Assembly: GCA_024282035.1 (NCBI GenBank)
Contig: JAMWZR010000001.1
Span: 1-64,000, forward strand
Direction: 5' to 3'
Origin: Nitrosomonas sp.
GTDB taxonomy: Bacteria > Pseudomonadota > Gammaproteobacteria > Burkholderiales > Nitrosomonadaceae
Length of the DNA stretch: 64,000 nucleotides
A program made the translations under genes and the position numbers. Shown here piece after piece: positions 56,637 to 64,000 of this stretch. Under the pieces are notes generated by a model that worked only from the letters and a program-made list of their open reading frames with translations, did not search any database and was not told the origin of the DNA. Numbering within the stretch: position 1 is the first letter of the stretch; each line of letters opens with the position of its first letter.

Positions 56637-56969
56637 CTACTGCACAGGAATCGAGCCCGCACGTATTTGCCAAAAAATAGTCATAGGCAAAGCGACTGTA
56701 TCCAATATGCCTGATAACGGCAAGTCAACGACAACCCAATCAGGTACCGTGTCCAGTCGCGATGGCATACGTATCGGTTCACTTCGCAGCATGCAAATAT
56801 CATAGGCCACGCCACTGTAGACTCTCGGTATCGTCTTACAAGGAGTTCTGGCTTGATTAAGTTTGTACTGCACCATCGAGTCGTCCCGAATCACGGTTCT
56901 GACCGTACCGCATCCGATCATGAGGGACAAAACCGCACAGAGGATTCCAATTTTCAGTGGATTTTTCAT
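56637..56969 (-). CDS. YceK/YidQ-like lipoprotein
   Basis: 110 residues from ATG 56969. Lipobox LMIGC near Cys20. The rest has VYSGVAYDICML and DLPLSGILDTVALPMTIFWQI, typical of the YceK/YidQ family. It is an outer-membrane or periplasmic lipoprotein of unknown function, 26 bp after alaS. The longer open frame to 57185 runs inside alaS and is not used. Confidence 0.85.
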   Translation of the reverse strand: MKNPLKIGILCAVLSLMIGCGTVRTVIRDDSMVQYKLNQARTPCKTIPRVYSGVAYDICMLRSEPIRMPSRLDTVPDWVVVDLPLSGILDTVALPMTIFWQIRAGSIPVQ

Positions 56970-56994
56970 GAAATATTCAGAAAAGAAGTAGGGT

Positions 56995-59592
56995 TTAGGA
57001 TGCCATTTTTTGAGTGATCCAGCTCTGCACGCTGGCAAGCGCTGCCGGCAAGTGCTCCGGTTGAGTTCCCCCCGCCTGTGCCATATCGGGACGCCCCCCT
57101 CCTTTACCACCCACTTGCTGAGCAACAAAGTTGACCAGTTCACCCGCCTTGATGCGTTGCGTGACATCGGCGCTGACGCCTGCAATCAAAACTACTTTGT
57201 CATCTGCAATAGTACCCAGAACAATCGCACAAGTTGGCCACTTGTCTTTCAGCTGATCCAGTGTTTCACGTAAAACCTTGGCGTCCACATTATCCAGTTG
57301 TGCTGCTAAGACTTGAATACCGTTTATCTCACGGACTTGCGCAGTCAAGTCATTGCCCTGGGAACTGGCCAGCTTGGATTTGAGACGCATGAGTTCTTTC
57401 TCAGCTTGTCGCGCATGCTCCAGCATCTGGGCAATTTTGTTTGTAACTTCCTGCGGGTTGGTTTTCAGGGTCTGCGCGATCTCCTGCAACTGCGCCTCAC
57501 GTTGCTGCACATATTCCACAGCCGTCTTTCCGGTTACGGCTTCCACTCGGCGAATACCGGCAGCGACGCCGGATTCGCTGATGATTTTGAACAAACCGAT
57601 CTGGCCCACCTGCGGAACATGCGTACCGCCACACAATTCGGTAGAAAACTCACCCATGCCGATGACGCGCACCACATCCGAATATTTTTCACCAAACAAT
57701 GCCATGGCACCGCGCTTGATGGCATCGTCGTACTTCATGGTTGAAGCATCGACGACGCAGTTATTACGTACCTGTTCATTTACCAGACGCTCGGTTTCGC
57801 GAATCTCTTCAGCAGTCAAAGGCGCATTATGCGAAAAATCAAAACGTGCACGATTGGCATCAACCAGAGAACCCTTTTGGGTAACATGTGTACCCAGTAC
57901 CTGACGCAAGGCGGCATGCAGCAAATGCGTCGCCGAGTGATTGTTGGCGGTGCTCACACGCGTAACCGGATTGACCCTTGCCTGCACCGTATCGCGTACC
58001 ACCAGGCGTCCGCTACGCAACAAACCCTTGTGTCCAAACACTCCCGCCTGGATTTTTTGCGTATCGGTCACCACAAATGTGCCATTGGCTGTAAACAACT
58101 CGCCACTATCGCCAACCTGCCCACCCGACTCAGCATAAAACGGTGTTTGATCAAGCACGACTACCGCCTCATCACCGGCTTCAATGAAATCGACAGCACT
58201 ACCTTGCTTGTAGATGGCCTGGACTTGCCCCTCGTATTGCAAAGTGTCATAACCACGAAAGGTTGTTTGATTTCCTGAGTAGTCGATGCCTTCCTGCATG
58301 GTGAATTTGTTGGCTGCTCGTGCTTGCTCACGCTGCCGCGCCATGGCTTTGTCAAATCCAGCCTGATCGACAGTAATCCCCCGCTCACGGGCAATATCTG
58401 CAGTCAGATCGATGGGAAAACCAAAGGTGTCATACAAACGAAATGCCGTTTCACCATCCAGTACCTTGATATCGTTCTTTAGAGCACCTTCCAGCACTTG
58501 CATGCCATGCTCCAGTGTTTCTGCAAAACGCTCCTCTTCCTGAAGCAAGACAGCGTTTACCCGCACTTTGGCGGCAACCAGTTCCGGATAAGCCTGCCCC
58601 ATCGCCAGACTCAGATCTTCGACCAACTGATGAAAGAAAGGCTGTTTCTGTCCCAACTTATAGCCGTGACGAATGGCACGACGAATGATTCGGCGTAACA
58701 CATAACCCCGGCCTTCACTGCCCGGAATAACGCCATCGGTAATCAAGAAGGCGCAAGCGCGTATATGATCGGCAATGACTTTGAGGGAATTGTCAGTCAA
58801 ATCACCCGTATTCGTGGCCCGAGCCGCAGCCTGAATCAAGCTCTGGAACAGGTCGATATCGTAATTGCTGTGCACATGCTGCATAACTGCAGAAATCCGC
58901 TCCAATCCCATACCGGTATCCACCGATGGTTTCGGTAACGGATGCAACGTACCTGAGCTATCGCGGTTATATTGCATGAATACCAGATTCCAGATCTCGA
59001 TATAGCGATCGCCGTCGGCATCGAGTGAACCGGGTGGACCACCGGCAACTTCCGAACCATGATCATAAAAAATCTCGGAACATGGTCCACATGGACCGGT
59101 ATCCCCCATCTGCCAGAAATTATCCATGGTGGCGATACGCACCACTCGTTCTGCTTCAACACCCACTTCATTTAACCAGATGTCTGCAGCCTCATCGTCT
59201 TCCGCATATACCGTAACCCAGAGTTTCTCGCGCGGTATTTTGAGCACCTGAGTCAAGAAATCCCAGGCAAAAAAGATGGCATTGCGTTTGAAGTAATCAC
59301 CGAAACTGAAATTACCCAGCATTTCAAAGAAAGTATGGTGCCGCGCCGTATAGCCGACATTTTCCAGATCGTTATGCTTACCGCCGGCACGCACACAGCG
59401 TTGTGAGCTGGCTGCCCGCAAGTAAGGCCGTGTATCCTGGCCCAGGAATACGTCCTTGAACTGCACCATACCCGCATTGGTAAACAGCAATGTCGGATCG
59501 TTGCCGGGAACCAGCGGACTGGAAGCTACGATCGTATGTCCATGCGATGCGAAAAAATCCAGGAATTGCTTTCTGATTTCACTACTTCTCAT
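56995..59592 (-). CDS. alaS: Alanyl-tRNA synthetase
   Basis: 865 residues, usual length. The class II motif 1 start ([18 protein letters not shown]), the editing [16 protein letters not shown] (H-x3-H) and CGGTH, and the C-terminal glycine-rich [15 protein letters not shown] are present. Downstream in a recA-recX-OB-alaS group. Confidence 0.98.
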   Translation of the reverse strand: MRSSEIRKQFLDFFASHGHTIVASSPLVPGNDPTLLFTNAGMVQFKDVFLGQDTRPYLRAASSQRCVRAGGKHNDLENVGYTARHHTFFEMLGNFSFGDYFKRNAIFFAWDFLTQVLKIPREKLWVTVYAEDDEAADIWLNEVGVEAERVVRIATMDNFWQMGDTGPCGPCSEIFYDHGSEVAGGPPGSLDADGDRYIEIWNLVFMQYNRDSSGTLHPLPKPSVDTGMGLERISAVMQHVHSNYDIDLFQSLIQAAARATNTGDLTDNSLKVIADHIRACAFLITDGVIPGSEGRGYVLRRIIRRAIRHGYKLGQKQPFFHQLVEDLSLAMGQAYPELVAAKVRVNAVLLQEEERFAETLEHGMQVLEGALKNDIKVLDGETAFRLYDTFGFPIDLTADIARERGITVDQAGFDKAMARQREQARAANKFTMQEGIDYSGNQTTFRGYDTLQYEGQVQAIYKQGSAVDFIEAGDEAVVVLDQTPFYAESGGQVGDSGELFTANGTFVVTDTQKIQAGVFGHKGLLRSGRLVVRDTVQARVNPVTRVSTANNHSATHLLHAALRQVLGTHVTQKGSLVDANRARFDFSHNAPLTAEEIRETERLVNEQVRNNCVVDASTMKYDDAIKRGAMALFGEKYSDVVRVIGMGEFSTELCGGTHVPQVGQIGLFKIISESGVAAGIRRVEAVTGKTAVEYVQQREAQLQEIAQTLKTNPQEVTNKIAQMLEHARQAEKELMRLKSKLASSQGNDLTAQVREINGIQVLAAQLDNVDAKVLRETLDQLKDKWPTCAIVLGTIADDKVVLIAGVSADVTQRIKAGELVNFVAQQVGGKGGGRPDMAQAGGTQPEHLPAALASVQSWITQKMAS

Positions 59593-59948
59593 AATTCTTG
59601 CTGCTGCTCGTATCGTTCTAATTCGGTAACGGTCAGTCCCATGGCTTCACCCTTGACGATGGCGAGGATATTGACCTTGGCTCTGATGGTGATTTCTTCA
59701 TTCATTCTCGGCAGATCGGATTCGGTCAGTACGGTGATTTCCCCGCTACTATCTGCCAACACATAGGATTTCAGATCCACCATGGGCAAGCGCGTGGCAT
59801 TCTTTGCAATCCCCCGCAACTTAACTTCCTTGCCATCATAATTGACTGGTGCGGTCTGGATCTGCTGAACCGAAACAATACCATTCGCCTGAACCGGATG
59901 GATCATCCACAGCATGCCCAGGCACATGAATATCAGTGATTTCTTCAT
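59589..59948 (-). CDS. Exported OB-fold-like small protein
   Basis: 119 residues. Signal peptide ends near VQANG (residue 22). The rest is five-strand-like text ([55 protein letters not shown]). It resembles bacterial OB-fold (BOF) proteins, but no motif confirms it. Its stop overlaps the alaS start (ATGA) and its ATG overlaps the recX stop (59945-59948), so all three are coupled. Confidence 0.75.
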   Translation of the reverse strand: MKKSLIFMCLGMLWMIHPVQANGIVSVQQIQTAPVNYDGKEVKLRGIAKNATRLPMVDLKSYVLADSSGEITVLTESDLPRMNEEITIRAKVNILAIVKGEAMGLTVTELERYEQQQEL

Positions 59949-60403
59949 CTACCACCCTCACTCACCTGACGAAAGACCTGATTGATCATTTCCATCGAAA
60001 ACCCTCTGCTCATCATGAAACGAATCTGCTTGGCCCGTTCTTCACCGCTACCGGGCAACACTCCAAATTTTTTTTGCCAGACCGCTATGGCTGCCTCTGT
60101 TTCAGTGGCATGCAACCCGAGTAGGGCCATGTCGATGGTGTGATCATCAAATCCCTTGGTTTTCAGCTCATGTAGAATTCGCTGGCTACCAAAGCGCGGC
60201 CTACGGTTACGGATAATCTGTTCGACGGCGCGTTGCGCAGATAGATAACCTGCTTGCTCCAGCTTGTCCAGCACCTCTACAAGCACTTCAGTTGCATGGC
60301 TATGAGAACGCGTGGAAAGTTTCTGCTGCAATTCCAAACGTGAATACTCTCGCCGTGCAAGATAGCGCAAGGCACGATTTTCCAGGTCTGATCGCGAGTC
60401 CAT
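59945..60403 (-). CDS. recX: RecA regulator RecX
   Basis: 152 residues. It has the RecX pattern ENRALRYLARREYSRLELQQKL and RPRFGSQRILHELKTKGFD. It blocks RecA filament growth. It is 5 bp downstream of recA, as usual. Confidence 0.93.
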   Translation of the reverse strand: MDSRSDLENRALRYLARREYSRLELQQKLSTRSHSHATEVLVEVLDKLEQAGYLSAQRAVEQIIRNRRPRFGSQRILHELKTKGFDDHTIDMALLGLHATETEAAIAVWQKKFGVLPGSGEERAKQIRFMMSRGFSMEMINQVFRQVSEGGR

Positions 60404-60408
60404 GAGAT

Positions 60409-61446
60409 CTAATTGTCTTTATCTGCTTTTTTTTCGCCAGCGCTTTTACCAGGATCGGCGATACCGACGATCGAACGGATCTTCTGCTCGATTTCCTGCG
60501 CCATTTCCTTGTGCTCTTTGAGGAATTCACGCACATTGTCCTTGCCTTGACCGATTTTCTCACCCTGATAGGCATACCAGGCACCGGATTTGTCAATCAG
60601 CTTATGCAGTACACCCAACTCGATGATTTCACTTTCGCGCGAGATTCCTTCACCGTACAGAATGTCAAAATCAGCCTGTTTGAATGGCGGAGCAACCTTA
60701 TTCTTGACTACTTTCACGCGTGTTTCATTACCAATGGTTTCCTCACCTTTCTTGATGGAACCAGTACGGCGAATGTCCAGGCGCACGGAAGCATAGAATT
60801 TGAGTGCATTCCCCCCTGTGGTGGTTTCGGGATTACCGAACATTACACCGATTTTCATGCGAATCTGATTGATGAAAATCACCATTGTATTGCTGCGTTT
60901 GATGTTAGCCGTCAGCTTGCGCAGTGCCTGTGACATCAGTCGAGCCTGAAGCCCCATTTGCGGATCACCCATGTCGCCTTCGATTTCTGCTCGTGGTGTC
61001 AGCGCTGCCACTGAGTCCACAACGATGATGTCGACAGAACCCGAACGAACTAACATGTCGGCGATTTCCAGTGCCTGCTCACCATTATCCGGTTGAGAAA
61101 TCAGCAGATCCTTTACATTGACGCCGATCTTTTGCGCATACAATGGATCCAGCGCATGCTCGGCATCAATAAAAGCCGCGGTTCCACCCATTTTTTGCAT
61201 TTCTGCAATGACCTGTAACGTCAATGTCGTTTTTCCTGACGACTCGGGGCCATAGATCTCGATGATACGCCCCCGTGGCAAACCACCCACTCCCAGAGCA
61301 ATATCGAGCCCCAACGAACCGGTAGAAACCACTTGTATATCGTAAGCGACATCGTTCGCACCCAATCGCATGATCGAGCCCTTGCCGAATTGCTTTTCAA
61401 TTTGGGCAAGTGCAGCATCCAGCGCTTTGCTTCTGTTTTCGTCCAT
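60409..61446 (-). CDS. recA: Recombinase A
   Basis: 345 residues. Walker [16 protein letters not shown] (about 66-80), [19 protein letters not shown] and the loop [20 protein letters not shown] are present. Strand exchange and SOS induction. No CTGT-N8-ACAG LexA box was seen upstream (61447-61657), so SOS control by LexA of the E. coli type is not evident. Confidence 0.98.
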   Translation of the reverse strand: MDENRSKALDAALAQIEKQFGKGSIMRLGANDVAYDIQVVSTGSLGLDIALGVGGLPRGRIIEIYGPESSGKTTLTLQVIAEMQKMGGTAAFIDAEHALDPLYAQKIGVNVKDLLISQPDNGEQALEIADMLVRSGSVDIIVVDSVAALTPRAEIEGDMGDPQMGLQARLMSQALRKLTANIKRSNTMVIFINQIRMKIGVMFGNPETTTGGNALKFYASVRLDIRRTGSIKKGEETIGNETRVKVVKNKVAPPFKQADFDILYGEGISRESEIIELGVLHKLIDKSGAWYAYQGEKIGQGKDNVREFLKEHKEMAQEIEQKIRSIVGIADPGKSAGEKKADKDN

Positions 61447-61544
61447 GACCCGTCCTGTATAAATGTTATTTCATTATCGCATAACCTGTATGCATCGACT
61501 CCACAAGTTATGCGCAGCCAACATCCGATAAATTGAGCAGCAAA

Positions 61545-61577
61545 ATACTCGAGTATCTGACTGGCCTACGATATAAT
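61545..61577 (+). promoter_or_regulatory. Predicted adk promoter with a 12-bp palindrome at the -35 position
   Basis: ATACTCGAGTAT (61545-61556) is a perfect palindrome, and TATAAT lies 15 nt further (61572-61577). The palindrome covers where a -35 box would be. No good TTGACA-like box was found there. It could be an operator or chance. Confidence 0.35.
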
Positions 61578-61642
61578 CACACGATGTCATTGAAGTGGCA
61601 GCTATATGCTCGCCACCGCATTTTGTAAATTTTAATTGGTAA

Positions 61643-62317
<675 letters not shown>

Positions 62318-62346
62318 CCCCCGTTTTGTTTCATCTTGCAATAGAG

Positions 62347-62382
62347 TCGGGTATGACTGCTCTCGTACCCGGATTTTGTTTT
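62347..62382 (+). terminator. Rho-independent terminator after adk
   Basis: CGGGTA (62348-62353) pairs with TACCCG (62366-62371) over a 12-nt loop, then GATTTTGTTTT. It lies about 30 bp after the stop. Confidence 0.7.
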
Positions 62383-62455
62383 GAGTACTTATCTGATCAG
62401 TGGAATACTGAAATACATATAGCAGATTTACGATTTTATTAATCAGGAGAGAAAT

Positions 62456-63715
62456 ATGGCAATAAAAAATGCTTTTTATGCTCAATCCGGCGGGGTTACG
62501 GCAGTAATCAACGCCTCAGGTGCGGGTGTTTTGGAAACGGCACGTCAACATCCCGACAAGATCGGCAACGTATATGCCGGCCGCAACGGAATCATCGGTG
62601 CACTGACTGAAGATCTGATTGATACCAGCGCAGAGTCTGCGACTGCCATTGCCGCACTGCGGCATACACCATCAGGTGCGTTTGGTTCTTGTCGCTACAA
62701 ACTGAAAAGCCTAGAGCAGAACCGTCGCGAATACGAACGACTAATTGAAGTTTTCAAAGCACACAATATCGGTTACTTCTTTTATAATGGCGGTGGTGAT
62801 TCAGCCGACACCTGCCTGAAGGTTTCACAGCTGGCCGACACCTTGGGTTATCCGATCCAAGCCATTCATGTCCCTAAAACCGTCGACAATGACCTGCCAA
62901 TCACCGACTGCTGTCCGGGATTCGGCTCTGTAGCCAAATATATTGCAGTCTCGACACGTGAAGCCAGCTTTGACGTAGCAAGTATGTCCAAGACATCGAC
63001 CAAAGTTTTTGTGCTAGAAGTCATGGGCCGCCATGCAGGATGGATTGCTGCAGCAGGTGGATTGGCTTCCAGCCCCGATTGCGAGATTCCGATCGTGATC
63101 CTGTTCCCAGAAATCACTTTCAACAAGGAAAAATTCTTGGCCAAGGTTGATCATTACGTCAAGGAATTTGGTTACTGTTCGGTTGTCGTGTCCGAGGGTG
63201 TCAAGGGCAGCGATGGTAACTTCCTTTCCGATCAAGGACTGCGTGATGCTTTTGGTCATGCACAACTGGGTGGTGTCGCGCCTGTGGTCGCCAATATCAT
63301 CAAGGAAGGACTGGGCCTAAAATACCATTGGGGGGTCGCAGACTACCTACAACGTGCAGCACGGCACGTTGCGTCCAAAACAGACGTAGAACAAGCCTAT
63401 GCGATGGGTAAAGCCGCCGTGGAATACGCCATAGCCGGACACAATTCAGTGATGCCGACGATCGTACGTGAATCCAATTCACCCTATCGCTGGTCAGTAG
63501 GCATGGCACAACTTTCGAACGTAGCCAACGTGGAAAAAATGATGCCTGCCGACTATATCAGCGAAGATGGATTTGGTATCAGCCAAGCGTGCCGTGATTA
63601 TCTGACACCGCTCATCGAAGGTGAAGATTATCCACCTTACAAAAATGGACTACCAGACTATGTTCGCCTCAAAAATGTAGCGGTAGCAAAGAAATTGAGC
63701 GAATTCAAACTTTAA
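62456..63715 (+). CDS. PPi-dependent 6-phosphofructokinase
   Basis: 419 residues. NGGGDSADTCLK near the phosphoryl site and the PKTVDNDLPIT block with Lys in place of the ATP-type Gly (PGTIDND) mark a PPi-dependent enzyme. It converts fructose-6-P and PPi to fructose-1,6-bisP reversibly. GSVAKYIAVSTREASFDV and MGRHAGWIAAAGGLAS are conserved. The ribosome site is AGGAGAG. hppA follows about 230 bp later, so PPi use and H+ pumping are grouped. Confidence 0.93.
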   Translation: MAIKNAFYAQSGGVTAVINASGAGVLETARQHPDKIGNVYAGRNGIIGALTEDLIDTSAESATAIAALRHTPSGAFGSCRYKLKSLEQNRREYERLIEVFKAHNIGYFFYNGGGDSADTCLKVSQLADTLGYPIQAIHVPKTVDNDLPITDCCPGFGSVAKYIAVSTREASFDVASMSKTSTKVFVLEVMGRHAGWIAAAGGLASSPDCEIPIVILFPEITFNKEKFLAKVDHYVKEFGYCSVVVSEGVKGSDGNFLSDQGLRDAFGHAQLGGVAPVVANIIKEGLGLKYHWGVADYLQRAARHVASKTDVEQAYAMGKAAVEYAIAGHNSVMPTIVRESNSPYRWSVGMAQLSNVANVEKMMPADYISEDGFGISQACRDYLTPLIEGEDYPPYKNGLPDYVRLKNVAVAKKLSEFKL

Positions 63716-63947
63716 AATCATTTGGGTTGCTGCAACCTACTGGGTAAGTGTTGTAATGAAGCCAATCAACCCCAGTCGATGCAAACTGCAATCCACATTT
63801 CGCTCATTTTTGATACATTCAAGCATCAAGAAAAGATAAAATACGTTCTGATTTAAATTTTATTTTTGGACAAGTGTTTAATTATGTGGAATTATTAGGC
63901 CGGGTTTCACATTTGATTTTGTGGTCTGACTTTAATTGGAGTTCTTT

Positions 63948-64000
63948 ATGGCTAGTGGTTTTGTTATCGCAATTGGTAGTGCGATTTTAGCCCTGATATT
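63948..64000 (+). CDS. hppA: Membrane-bound proton-pumping pyrophosphatase, N-terminus only (partial)
   Basis: ATG 63948 with TTGGAG 6 nt upstream begins MASGFVIAIGSAILALI and runs off the edge. The hydrophobic start and its place after PPi-PFK fit H+-PPase, an arrangement recalled from ammonia oxidisers. Only 17 residues are visible, so this rests mainly on context. Confidence 0.55.
   Translation, partial: MASGFVIAIGSAILALI

Overview
The window looks like the chromosome of an ammonia-oxidising betaproteobacterium of the Nitrosomonas type. The clues are a periplasmic monohaem protein of the cytochrome P460 / c'-beta family, an octahaem lipoprotein cytochrome, a PPi-dependent phosphofructokinase directly upstream of a membrane H+-pyrophosphatase, and standard betaproteobacterial gene blocks (mnmG-rsmG-parA-parB, argJ-ATPase-Nudix/ThiE beside yacG, sigma factor-DUF3619, darP/pmbA, alaS-recX-recA). 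The genus is inferred from these genes; no rRNA or tRNA gene was found.

Layout. 1-5.5 kb: the end of a membrane hydrolase-like gene, then an AT-rich group of exported proteins (octahaem cytochrome with TPRs, Tat-exported beta-helix protein, sulfatase). 5.5-15 kb: a glutamine amidotransferase, a DUF2868/DUF3482-GTPase pair, an O-methyltransferase with a SRPBCC protein, an HDOD protein behind a tiny leader ORF, an acyltransferase, pncC and a YqhA-type membrane protein. 15-20.5 kb: a decayed HEPN-like gene, malate-CoA ligase (mtkA, mtkB), malyl-CoA lyase, an ADP-ribosylglycohydrolase-like protein and a Trm112-like protein. 20.6-25 kb: parB, parA, rsmG, mnmG and a parS site, so the region is probably near the replication origin. 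25-41.5 kb: envelope and housekeeping genes (DUF748 protein, FKBP isomerase, chemoreceptor, spermidine synthase-like protein, P460-family cytochrome, HDAC-like enzyme, darP, pmbA, tusA, DD-carboxypeptidase). 41.8-46.4 kb: argJ, an AAA ATPase, a Nudix/ThiE fusion, yacG, a sigma factor and a DUF3619 protein. 46.6-54.4 kb: a cyanophycin locus (ABC transporter, DUF1854 protein, truncated CphA', full CphA). 54.4-56.6 kb: a gene-poor gap and an acyltransferase. 56.6-64 kb: a YceK-like lipoprotein, alaS, an OB-fold protein, recX, recA, adk, PPi-PFK and the start of hppA.

How the genes fit together. mtkA, mtkB and mcl together would split malate into acetyl-CoA and glyoxylate. The cyanophycin locus stores nitrogen as an Asp/Arg polymer and lies a few kb from the arginine gene argJ. 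PPi-PFK and H+-PPase connect glycolytic flux to the membrane gradient through PPi.

The least expected observations are: three genes (pncC, the sigma factor, adk) whose only family-consistent starts are AUU, AUC or CUG; a HEPN-like gene interrupted by one in-frame TGA; and a hidden, singly frameshifted small ORF divergent from the cyanophycin ABC transporter, sharing its CATG start.
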